From positions 1,674,501 through 1,738,500 of the forward strand of contig NC_081810.1 in the NCBI RefSeq assembly GCF_030704535.1: a stretch of DNA of 64,000 nt, in the 5' to 3' direction. A model generated the notes under the pieces. The model was not told the DNA's origin and did not search any database. It saw nothing but the letters and a program-made list of their open reading frames with translations. This stretch comes from Vitis vinifera (taxonomy: Eukaryota > Streptophyta > Magnoliopsida > Vitales > Vitaceae). Position numbers and translations under genes: made by a program. Shown here in pieces: positions 45,808 to 56,702 of the stretch (the first letter of the stretch is position 1; each line of letters opens with the position of its first letter).

Positions 45808-47091
45808 ATGGCTGTTGCACTGCCTTTTGCTCTTTCCCTCATGCTATTGTCTCTGCTGCCATATCACACCCATGCTCAAACTTACAGCAATGTGACTCTG
45901 GGGTCATCCCTCACTGCAGAGGGCAACAATTCTTTTTGGGCTTCACCATCTGATGAATTTGCTTTCGGGTTCCAACAGATCAGAAATGAAGGTTTCTTGC
46001 TGGCTATTTGGTTCAACAAAATACCTGAAAAGACAATAGTCTGGTCGGCCAATGGCAATAATCTAGTGCAAAGAGGATCCAGAGTTGAACTCGCCACTGG
46101 TGGCCAGTTTGTGCTCAATGACCCAGAAGGGAAACAGATATGGAATGCCGTTTATGCCAGTAAAGTCAGCTATGCAGCTATGCTAGATACTGGAAACTTT
46201 GTGCTGGCAAGCCAAGATTCAATCTATTTGTGGGAGAGTTTTGATCATCCAACAGACACTATACTACCCACACAGATGCTGGATCTAGGCAGCCAACTTG
46301 TTGCCAGATTCTCAGAAAAAAATTACTCAAATGGAAGATTCCTGCTCATATTACAAGCTGATGGAGATCTCATTCTTTACACTACAGCTTTCCCAACAGA
46401 TTCTGTAAATTTTGATTATTGGTCAACTGGAACTCTGGGCAGTGGCTTTCAGTTGATTTTTGACCAGTCTGGCTACATTAATCTTGTCACGAGGAACGGA
46501 AACAAACTTTCTGTATTATCATCAAATACAGCTTCAACAAAAGATTTTTATCAGAGAGCAATTCTTGAATATGATGGAGTCTTCAGGCACTATGTCTACC
46601 CAAAGTCAGCAGACTCTAGTAGAGAGAAGTGGCCCATGGCCTGGTACCCCTTGTCATTCATACCTGAAAATATCTGCATGAGTATTACAACAAGTACAGG
46701 CAGTGGAGCTTGTGGGTTCAACAGCTACTGTGAACTAGGAGATGATCAGAGACCAAACTGCAAGTGCCCACCTGGTTACAGCTTCTTGGATCCAGATAAC
46801 ACAATGAGTGGATGCAAACAGAACTTTGTGACACAAAACTGTGAAAAAGCATCACAAGAAAAGGATCAGTTTTATCTTGAAGAGATGATTAATACAGACT
46901 GGCCTCTTGCTGATTATGAATACTTTCGACCAGTGACTGAGGATTGGTGCAGAGAAGCCTGCCTTGGGGACTGTTTCTGTGCTGTTGCCATTTTTAGAAA
47001 TGGTAAATGTTGGAAGAAGAAAATCCCTCTCTCAAATGGGAGGATTGATCCTAGTGTTGGGGGCAAAGCTCTTATCAAAACAAGGATTTGA
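45808..47091 (+). CDS. Locus 7: lectin-EGF-PAN protein lacking membrane span and kinase
   Basis: Intronless, 427 residues, ATG at 45808. Signal peptide about 1-24 (cleavage likely after AHAQ); bulb-type lectin; EGF-like CGFNSYC; PAN with its cysteines in place, ending GGKALIKTRI. The frame stays open and well conserved but ends where full-length sisters continue into the juxtamembrane region. Just after the stop the sequence resembles the normal 3' end of the family (TTATCAGTT, then CCTTCCATAT), so about 1.1 kb encoding membrane span and kinase was deleted. The mannose-type signature reads QADGDLILY, slightly changed. The product should be secreted, and could act as a decoy or co-receptor, but it may also be an early pseudogene. 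Locus 8 shares the truncation. Confidence 0.8.
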   Translation: MAVALPFALSLMLLSLLPYHTHAQTYSNVTLGSSLTAEGNNSFWASPSDEFAFGFQQIRNEGFLLAIWFNKIPEKTIVWSANGNNLVQRGSRVELATGGQFVLNDPEGKQIWNAVYASKVSYAAMLDTGNFVLASQDSIYLWESFDHPTDTILPTQMLDLGSQLVARFSEKNYSNGRFLLILQADGDLILYTTAFPTDSVNFDYWSTGTLGSGFQLIFDQSGYINLVTRNGNKLSVLSSNTASTKDFYQRAILEYDGVFRHYVYPKSADSSREKWPMAWYPLSFIPENICMSITTSTGSGACGFNSYCELGDDQRPNCKCPPGYSFLDPDNTMSGCKQNFVTQNCEKASQEKDQFYLEEMINTDWPLADYEYFRPVTEDWCREACLGDCFCAVAIFRNGKCWKKKIPLSNGRIDPSVGGKALIKTRI

Positions 47092-48162
47092 ACCTCCTTA
47101 TCAGTTAAACTTAAACCCTTCCATATGAATATGTACTGTGTATTGTTTGTATTTTCTATTGTTGCTACTCTTATTCTATATGATAGTTAATAAAGCAATG
47201 GTGCATTTAAAATAACCATTCAGCCAAGTATGCCTAAGACAAAAGGAACAGCTATCTCATGTGTTCAACATTTTGTCTATATTATATATTGAAACCCGAT
47301 ATACAGGTTACTAATAAGATCAAGAATGATGTTTGTGCTTGAAGAAATTCAGACCTTGAATGAAAGCCAACAACACCTTACATTAGTAGTGAGAGAAGAA
47401 TAGAAATATGTAACTGCAGCACACTTGACAGAAAAGAACCTTACTCCAAACAATAACTCAAATTGGCAAGCACAGATAGGTCAGGTAAAACTACAGATGA
47501 CAGTTCTTTTCAGAAACTCTACTTCTTTCAGGAAGACGAAGAAGAGAAGGGAGATCTGATTTTCCAGGCATCATCCTAGAACTCAACTTCCTAATGTGTT
47601 TCAACCATTCAGTGGAATTTGGATTCAGGCAGAGTGGCAAATAAAGTACAGATAACGATGAAGTAAGTTTGGATTTTCCTTGCAAGATTTGAAGAATGAT
47701 AAAAAGTTCAGACAAAAAGGTTAACAACAATTGGTGACATTAACATTTAAAAGATTGGTCTACCAAAATCAAGCCTTTGTTGTGACTGTTAAAAAAGCGA
47801 GATTAAAATTAGATTTCAATATCCAATATGTCCATGTAATAGGTAGAGGACTAAAATGAATGCTAAATGAAACCAAGAAAGTGTCATCCATGTGATGGGA
47901 AAATTCATTTCCTCTTCTCTTAAAACGGGGGATTTTGTAATTGTTTTTCAAAAATAGATTTCTAAAAATAGGTAGCCAACAAAATATGCACTGACATTTT
48001 ATTACAAGTTATTTTTTAAATTTGGCTGCATGTGAGAGGAGCTTGTAGATTTCATTGAAACTTCATTGATGCCTCTACTAGTTTCTATTTTAGTTAGATA
48101 TCTGCAATTCACCTCAGGAGCTTTAACTAGGAGAAAAAAAAGAAAGAAGCTTTTTTCTCACT
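47092..48162. other. Spacer between loci 7 and 8
   Basis: Parts near 47330-47400 resemble the 3' flank of locus 10 (about 62160-62250), consistent with copying of whole gene-plus-flank modules. No gene is supported. Confidence 0.5.
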
Positions 48163-49404
48163 ATGGCCTCTGCACTGGCTTATCCTCTGCTCTTCATGAT
48201 ACTTTTTTCTGCTGCTACATTCCACCATTTTCAAACTTAGAGCAACATATTTTTGGGCTCATCCCTCACTGCAATGAACAACAGTTTCTTTCTGGCACCC
48301 CCATCTGGTGAATTTGATTTCAGATTCCAACAGATCAGAGCTGGAGGTTTCTTGATAGCCAGTTGGGGCAAGAAGATACCTGAAAAGACCATAGTTTGGT
48401 CAGCCAATGGAAACAATCTAGTCCAAAGAAAATCCAAAGTTCAACTTACCACTGATGGCTAGTTTGTGCTCCATGACCTAAGAGGCAAGCAGGTCTGGAA
48501 TGCCGATTGTTCCAGTACTGTCAGCTATGCACCCAGGCTAGATACTGGAAAACTTGGCTGCCAGACTAAGATTCTATCAATTTGTGGGAGAGTTTCAATC
48601 AACCAATTGAGACTATCCTACCAACTCAAAACAATGAATCAAGACAGCAGATTTGTTGCATGCTTCCCTGAAATGAATTACTCAAGTGGAAGACTACTGC
48701 TCATGTTACAAGCTGATGGAGGTACCCTCCTTTACACCACAGCTTTCCCAACAGATTTTGTAAATTTTGCTTAGTGGTCAACTGGAACTGAAGGCAGTGA
48801 CCTTCAGTTGATTTTCGACTAGTCTGGCTGCATCAATGTCATAGCAAGGGATGAGAGAAGCATGATTTTTTTTTTTTTTTTATCATCAAATGCAACTTCA
48901 ACTTGAAGACTTTTAAAAAAGAGCCAATTCTTGAATATGATGGAGTTTTAGGGAAACTATCTCTACACAAAGTCAGCTAACTCAGAAAGTGAGAGGTGAC
49001 CTAGAGCTTGGTTCCCATTGTCATTTATACTTGAAAAATATCTGGATGAGTGATACAAAAAATACAGGCAGTGGAGCATGCAGGTTCCACAGCTGCTCAA
49101 CGATGAAATGATCAGAGACCAAAATGTAAGTGTTTATGACTTCTAGGATCCAAATAACAACATTAGCAGATGCAAATCAAATTTGTAATACAAAATTATG
49201 ACAAATAATTAGAGAAGAAGGAACAGTTTTATCTTGAAGAAATGATTAATATAGATTGGCTGCTTTCTGATTATGAATTATTTCAGCCAGTGACTGAGGA
49301 TTGGTGCAAAGAAGCTTGCTTGGGAGATTGTCTTTGTGCTGCTTCCATTTTCTGAAATGGCAGATGTTGGTTGCAAAGTTCTGATTAAGATAAGGAGCAG
49401 TTGA
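48163..49404 (+). pseudogene. Locus 8: decayed lectin-only copy related to locus 7
   Basis: An ATG at 48163 opens a signal peptide-like start, but a stop follows almost at once (TAG at 48238-48240). Further lectin, EGF-like and PAN pieces carry several more stops and frameshifts (for example TAG at 48460-48462 and 48773-48775). A run of T at 48865-48880 expands the middle, and the last PAN segment has lost about 60 bases. The end (GTTCTGATTAAGATAAGG, then TTATCAGTTCAAGTTAAG and CCTTCCATA) matches the truncated end of locus 7, so the kinase was lost before these two loci separated. Clearly not coding a full protein. Confidence 0.9.
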
Positions 49405-50450
49405 ACTCTTTTATCAGTTCAAGTTAAGTCCTTCCATAAAAATAAGTATCATTTGAAGGTGTGTCTTTTACTATTTGTACTTCTCAATGAGCAAAACGTT
49501 GTGCTTATGGGTATCTCATCATCCATGGATTTGAATGTATTACCTAAGAATTTCTGGAACAAAAGAACAGTGGAGAATCAAAGTAAGGATGAATAAAAAT
49601 GAAATGAATCTGGATTAAACTCTATAGCAAATTGAGAATCAGTGATTTTTAACAACACACTCATACCTACATATGATTTCAAAATTTAAAAGATGAATAC
49701 AGAGTGACGACGGTATATCAAGAATCAGCAACAATTAAGAATTGAGTAAGCTAATTAGATGGCAACACCAACCAAGATTATAATAACTTAACCTGCAATT
49801 GAAGCCTTCAAATTTCCACAACTAACATGGACCATGTCAAGTGCTTGGACAAGATTTTAATTCAATGGTTTACACTCGGTCAAACTAGAAACTACTTTTT
49901 GTCACATATCTCATTTCTAGACATCCAGAGCATTGGAATTTCATGCATTGAACAAGAAAATAATAGCCGGCACTTTTCTTAGCATATAGTTCACCTGACA
50001 TACTGAAATATTGATCATTTTTTCCACGTTCTTCCAAGGATACATCTTGAAGTCATCTCTAGGACTCCAAATCCTTTAAATCTTGATAGTGAAAAACTTC
50101 AGTTATGAAGTTGTATCATTGAAAGTTTTAAGATGTTAGCTAATGGGTCATTAATGTATATGAAGTCGGCTTACTGTATACAGTAAATCATCTGAGTTGA
50201 CTGAATTTTAACTCATTGTTAGGAGCTTCAGATTGACTCATAGTTCAAAATGATGAAAGAAAGTCAATGCCATTTTCTTAATAATATAGGACAGATAGAG
50301 ACTCATTACCTGCAATGAAAGCTACAAATTTTCTAGTTAAATGGATGCTCAAGGAACATTCATCTTCAGTGGTATAAACTTCGTTTTGATTTCTGCAATT
50401 CATATCAAATCTTTAGCTTTTCCTTGTTTAAGAAAATTTTCTCTTTTTAC
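49405..50450. other. Spacer before locus 9, copied before locus 10
   Basis: The stretch about 49690-50440 parallels about 58795-59570 upstream of locus 10 (for example AAGAATCAGCAACAATT, CTAACATGGACCAT, CTCATTACCTGCAATGAAAG). The two genes therefore descend from one duplicated gene with its promoter. No separate gene is seen. Confidence 0.6.
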
Positions 50451-50815
50451 ATGGATTTTTCACTTCCTTCTGCTTTGCCCCTCTTGATAACTTTTCTTCT
50501 GCCATTTTTGAGCATTGCTCAAATATATAGTAACATAACTTTGGGATCATCCCTCACTGCACTGGACAACAATTCTTTTTGGGCATCACTTTCTGGTGAT
50601 TTCGCTTTTGGATTCCAACAGATTGGAGGTGGAGGTTTCTTACTGGCTATTTGGTTCAACAAAGTACCTGAAAAGACAATAATTTGGTCATCGAACCGCA
50701 ATAATGTCGTACAAAGCGGATCCAAAGTTCAACTTACCACTGATGGTTTGTTTGTGCTCACTGACTCGACAGGTGAGCAGGTATGGATGGCTGATCCAGC
50801 TGGTAATGGAGTTGC

Positions 50816-51065
50816 TGTTGGAGAAATTACAGGTATGAAACTGCAAGTTAATGAAGAAAAAGCTACAGATATGATAGAGAGAAGCTGATAATTTTATTCC
50901 ATTTGAGATGAGATATTTATACAAGAAAAATAACAAATTCTTCCTATCTTTCCTGCATATTTATTTAGGCTGTTACACCTATTTTTGAAATTTAAAAAAA
51001 GTCATAACAAACTTGAGCTAAGTCGATCTTCAAGGATTGGAATCTGGAATGCCAACAACTGAACA
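50816..51065 (-). repeat. Left LTR (3' LTR of the minus-strand Copia element)
   Basis: Starts TGTTGGAGAAATTACAGG and ends AACAACTGAACA. About 250 bases long, slightly shorter than the right LTR because of small indels in its last third. It directly follows the GTTGC target duplication. Confidence 0.93.
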
Positions 51066-54000
51066 CTCTTCCTTGGCATCTGGATGACAAACACCTATCT
51101 TCTGCTTAAGAGCTTCAAACCTTTCCATTGGTAAAGGCTTTGTGAATATATCTGCGAGTTGATTTTCAGAGGAACAATGAACAAGTAACACTTCATTGGA
51201 TTGTTGAACTTCTCTAATAAAATGATACTTGATCTTAATATGCTTTGTTCGACCATGAAACACAGGATTTTTCGAAATTGATACTGCAGAAATGTTGTCA
51301 CACATAATGTTGGTTGCTTCAACTTGCCCTTGCCCAAGTCTTTCAGTATTTTTCTTAACCATAAAGCTTGATTTACAGTAGATGCAGCAGCAATGTATTC
51401 TGCCTCTGCTGTTGATTGGGTTGTGGTTTCTTGTTTCTTTGAGCTCCAAGTGAAAAAACCTGAGCCTAAGGAGAATAAGTACCCTGAAGTACTTCTTGAA
51501 TCATCAACACAGCCTCCCCAATTGCTGTCGGAGTAGCCTAGCAGCTTCAAATCACCTTCTGCAGATTTTGAAAATTGAACTCCAAGATCAATTGTTCCCT
51601 TGATGTACCTTAATACACTTTTAGCTGCCAAAAAATGTTTCTCACTTGGTGAGTGCATGAACCTGGAAAGCACACTAACAGCAAACAATATTCAGGTCTG
51701 CTAGCTGTTAGGTATAAAAGGCTACCAATTAAGCTTCTATATAAGCCTTCATCTATTTTCTCAGAGTCGTCATCCTTGCTTAACTTCTCGCTGGTTGTCA
51801 TAGGAGTAGACACAGGCTTGCAATCTTGCATTTTAAATTTTTTCAGCATATCCATAGCATACTTCTGTTGGCATATGAAAATTCTTGAACATGACTGCAT
51901 CACTTCCATTCCCAAAAAGTACTTCATGCCTCCAAGATCGGTCATTTCAAAGACTTTGTTTATCTCATCCTTGAAGCTTTGAATTAACCTGGGCTGATTT
52001 CCTGTTACAAGCATGTCGTCTACATAAAGAGAGACTATTAAAAGCTGGACATCATCAGTTTTTACATATAAGGTTGCTTCACTCTGACTTCTAACAAAAC
52101 CAAGTTTAGTTAGATGCTTGTCCATGATTTCATAACAAGCCCTGGGGGCTTGTTTCAAGCCATACAATGCCTTCCTTAGAAGGTACACATAGTCCTCTTT
52201 GCCTGGAGCCACAACCCCATCTGGTTGCTCTACATATATCTTTTCATCAACAAATCCATTTAAGAAGGCAGATTTAACATCTAATTGATGAATATGCTAA
52301 GAATTTTGAGCAGCAAGTACAAAAAGTAGCCTGATAGTGTCATACCTTGCCACAAGAGCAAAAGTTTCTTGATAATCAACACCATAATGTTGAGCATATC
52401 CCTTCACCACTAGCCTAGCTTTGTGCTTGCATATCGAACCATCAGAATTGAGTTTTGTTTTGAAAACCCATTTCACTCCGATCACCTTGTGATTTTTAGG
52501 TCTCTCCACAAGCTGCCAGGTTTCATTCTTGTTAATCATCTTCAATTCTTCTTGCATTGCTCTCCTCCATGCTTCAGAATCTTTGGCTTCTACATAACTT
52601 GTTGGTTCAATTATTGCTAAATTGCACCTTTGATAGATGTCCTCCAAGATTCTCGTGCCCTCACTGGAAAATCATCTATGGATTTAGAAGTTTGAAAATC
52701 TTCATGATTATCGAAGCCGACATCAGATTGTGCATCTTTTTTATTTTGCCATTCCCAAGTTGTCATTTCATCAATTTTTACATTCCTGCTCAAGACAACT
52801 TTGTTGGTTTGCAAACAAAATATTCTATAGCCCTTGGTTGATGTCCCATAGTCAATGAGAATGCCCTTTTGAGCTTTGCTGTCCAACTTGCTTCTTTTAG
52901 GTTCTGGTACATGATAATAGCATATGCTTCCAAATATTTTAAGATGATTAACTAAGGGCTTGACACCATACCATGCTTCATATGGTGTTTTGTTCTTCAA
53001 GGATTTTGTAGGCAATCTGTTCAGAAAATATACTCTGCCTAAAAATTACTTGGCATTTTTTTCTCAAATAGAAGACACCTGGCCATCTCCATTATGGTTC
53101 GATTCTTCCTCTCCGAGACACCATTTTGTTGTGGAGTGTATGGAGTTGTTAGTTGACATTCGTTACCTGCAGTGCTACAAAACTCAACAAATTGACTGGA
53201 GGTATATTCCGAACCATTGTTGGACCTTAAGATTTTAATGCTCAAGTTGCTTTGATTTTCTACAAGGGCTTTGAATTTTTTGAAAATAGAGAAAACTTCA
53301 TTCTTTAGTTTGATAAAATATACCCAACACATTCTGGTATAGTCATCTATAAAGAGAATGAAGTATTTGTTACCACTCAAAGAAGTTGTTTTCATGGGAC
53401 CACAAACATCGGTGTGTATGAGTTGAAGCTTTTCAGTGGCTCTCCATGCTTGATTATTTTTGAGTGGCAACCTTGCTTGTTTGCCTTGTTGACAAATCTC
53501 ACATATTTGAGCTTCATCAGATACGTTTGGCATTTTTCCACCAGCTCAAGTTTTTTAGCTCTACTAAGCTCCTTTGGTTATAGTGTCCAAACCGTTTATG
53601 TCATAGGTCTGAAACACTTTGAGTAACTCCAACATATGCATATTCAGCAGCATTCTCCCAATTGATGGCAAAACTCTTGCTTTTCATCTTCATACAAAGC
53701 AATTTCTCTCCATAGGGTTCAAAGATGATGCATTGGTTGTCTTTGAATTGCAGGGAATATTGCTTTTCAAGCATTTGACCTACACTCAATAGATTTTGAC
53801 TAATATCAGGTACAAATAACACATTAGAGATGAGCTTGATACCTGAATTTGTTTTGACAGCAACCGTGCCCCTTCCCTTGACATCCACGTATCCACCATT
53901 GCCAACTTTCACCGTAGAGTTATAGGTTTTGTCAAGGTCCTTGAATATTGTAGCATTGTGACACATGTGGTGTGTGCATCCACTATCAATGAGCCAAGCA

Positions 54001-54979
54001 TTATAAGAGTCTTGACTTGAGAAACATGATGCTACAAAGAGTTTCTTCTCCTGAGAATCTGCATCAGCAACTTGTGCTTGCTGAGATTGAGGACCTTTAT
54101 TTTTATATTTGCAGACTTTGTAACATGCCCAAGCTGTTTGCAGTTGCCGCACATTGCGTCTAGCCTCCACCAACAGTATTTCTCTAGATGCGTAGTCTTC
54201 TTGCAATGTGAGCAGGTTGGATATTTTTTTTGTTGGGCCCCTTCTTTGCTGCTCTTCTCTCTGCTTTTACTTTTCTTCTTGCTGAACTAGTTTTTGTTTT
54301 TATTAGATTGTAGGGTCTGCATTTGAAAAACACCTTCTGTGACGTTCTCTTGCCTCAAAGCTCTTCTTTGCTCTTGTGCTTGGAATGCATTCATTAGTTC
54401 AGCAAGTGAAATTTGTGAAAGGTCCCTAGATTCTTCAAGAGATGAAATCTTGGACTCAAACCTCTCAAGAAGTGTCACAAGAACCTTCTCCACGATCCTT
54501 GCATTAGGAAATTCTTCACCAAGCAACCTGATTTTGTTAACAATCAAAGCAATTCTGTCAGAATACTTGGTGATAGTTTCATCTTCTTGCATGGTTAGAG
54601 ACTCAAAGTCCCTTTTCAAATTCAGCACTTGCATTTGTTTGGTTCTATCACTTCCTTGATACTCCAATTTAAGCTTGTCCAAGGCTTCTTTGGCTGTCCT
54701 GCAATTCATAATTCTATGAAATACTGAGTCAGCAACTGAATTTTGGATTAAATTCTTAGCTTTAAACTTTTTGGTCTTTTTGTCAGTATGAGCTCTGATT
54801 TGTGCTAAGGTAGGATTCGCCGGAAGTGGAGCTATTGGTTCGTCTTTAGCTACAACTTCCCAAAGATCAAATGCTTCCAGGTACGTTTGCATCTTTACGG
54901 ACCAAATTTGATCGCAAAGATTTGAGGAGCTAACAAAGAGATGCTGCTGGTTGCCATTTTCTAGTGTGGTTTCAAATGG

Positions 54980-56702
54980 GTTATGAAGTGAACTTTCTTG
55001 GTTTTCACTCAAAATACAGGTCCTGTAAGACCAACTGTGGCTCTGATACCACTTGTTGGAGAAACTACAGGTATGAAACTGGAAGTTAATGAAGAAAAAG
55101 CTACAGATATGGTAGAGAGAAGCTGATAATTTTATTCCATTTGAGATGAGATATTTATACAAAAAAATAACAAATTCTTCCTATCTTTCCTACATATTTA
55201 TTTAGGCTATTACACCTGTTTTTGAAATTTAAAACAAACAAAGTCATAACAAACTTGAGCTAATCTTCAGCAAAGACTAGTCTTCAAGGATTGGAATCTA
55301 GAATGCCAACAACTGAACAGTTGCCTATGCAGCCATGCTTGACACTGGAAACTTTGTGCTGGCAAACCAAGATTCTACCAACTTGTGGGAGAGTTTTGAT
55401 CATCTGACAGACACACTATTACCCACACAGATGCTGAATCAAGGCAGCAAACTTGTTGCTCGTTCCTCAGATGTGAGTTACTCAAGTGGAAGATTCATGT
55501 TTGCATTGCAAACTGATGGAAATCTCGTGATGTACACCACAGATTTTCCAATGGGTTATGAAGTGAACTTTCTTGGTTTTCACTCAAAATACAGGTCCTG
55601 TAAGACCAACTGTGGCTCTGATACCACTTGTTGGAGAAACTACAGGTATGAAACTGGAAGTTAATGAAGAAAAAGCTACAGATATGGTAGAGAGAAGCTG
55701 ATAATTTTATTCCATTTGAGATGAGATATTTATACAAAAAAATAACAAATTCTTCCTATCTTTCCTACATATTTATTTAGGCTATTACACCTGTTTTTGA
55801 AATTTAAAACAAACAAAGTCATAACAAACTTGAGCTAATCTTCAGCAAAGACTAGTCTTCAAGGATTGGAATCTAGAATGCCAACAACTGAACAGTTGCC
55901 TATGCAGCCATGCTTGACACTGGAAACTTTGTGCTGGCAAGCCAAGATTCTACCAACTTGTGGGAGAGTTTTGATCATCTGACAGACACTATTACCCACA
56001 CAGATGCTGAATCAAGGCAGCAAACTTGTTGCTCGTTCCTCAGATGTGAGTTACTCAAGTGGAAGATTCATGTTTGCATTGCAAACTGATGGAAATCTCG
56101 TGATGTACACCACAGATTTTCCAATGGGTTATGAAGTGAACTTTCTTGGTTTTCACTCAAAATACAAGTCCTGTAAGACCAACTGTGGCTCTGATACCAC
56201 TTGTTGGAGAAACTACAGGTATGAAACTGGAAGTTAATGAAGAAAAAGCTACAGATATGGTAGAGAGAAGCTGATAATTTTATTCCATTTGAGATGAGAT
56301 ATTGATACAAAAAAATAACAAATTCTTCCTATCTTTCCTACATATTTATTTAGGCTATTACACCTGTTTTTGAAATTTAAAACAAACAAAGTCATAACAA
56401 ACTTGAGCTAATCTTCAGCGAAGACTAGTCTTCAAGGATTGGAATCTAGAATGCCAACAACTGAACAGTTGCCTATGCAGCCATGCTTGACACTGGAAAC
56501 TTTGTGCTGGCAAGCCAAGATTCTACCAACTTGTGGGAGAGTTTTGATCATCTGACAGACACACTATTACCCACACAGATGCTGAATCAAGGCAGCAAAC
56601 TTGTTGCTCGTTCCTCAGATGTGAGTTACTCAAGTGGAAGATTCATGTTTGCATTGCAAACTGATGGAAATCTCGTGATGTACACCACAGATTTTCCAAT
56701 GG
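54980..56702. repeat. Tandem triplication of LTR plus lectin segment (573-575 bp units)
   Basis: Three head-to-tail units lie at 54980-55554, 55555-56127 and 56128-56702. Each contains about 74 bases of element leader with the primer-binding site, one 266-base LTR and about 235 bases of lectin coding sequence. At each internal joint the lectin phrase CCAATGG runs directly into element leader GTTATGAAG. Both parent sequences share AATGG at that point, so the first joint looks like a microhomology event, later expanded by unequal exchange. Units are nearly identical (the second lacks two bases), so the event is younger than the Copia insertion. Confidence 0.93.
55054..55319 (-). repeat. Right LTR (5' LTR of the Copia element), first of three array copies
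   Basis: A 266-base LTR starting TGTTGGAGAAACTACAGG and ending CAACTGAACA, followed by the GTTGC target duplication and resumed lectin codons. Almost identical copies at 55629-55894 and 56202-56467 arose by the tandem triplication and are not separate insertions. Confidence 0.93.

Larger units (their letters stand above)
50816..55319 (-). mobile_element. Ty1/Copia LTR retrotransposon inserted in locus 9
   Basis: The element is flanked by a 5-base target duplication, GTTGC (50811-50815 and 55320-55324), within the lectin codons for Gly-Val-Ala-Tyr. LTRs lie at 50816-51065 and 55054-55319, starting TG and ending CA. On the minus strand a primer-binding site matching initiator Met tRNA (TGGTATCAGAGCC) is at 55051-55038, and a purine-rich tract abuts the left LTR near 51066-51078. 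Parts follow Copia order: gag (about 55000-54287), protease with DSGCTHH (about 53970), pre-integrase and integrase (about 53530-52650), reverse transcriptase with YVDDM (about 52640-51700) and RNase H (about 51690-51090). It is broken, with roughly half a dozen breaks. The two LTRs differ by small indels and substitutions, so the insertion is not brand new but younger than the left-arm fossil. Confidence 0.95.

Noticed and set aside
55629-56467. Two solo LTRs independently inserted in locus 9
   Set aside because: Each LTR is accompanied by the same element leader and the same lectin segment at identical joints, so they are copies from a tandem duplication.
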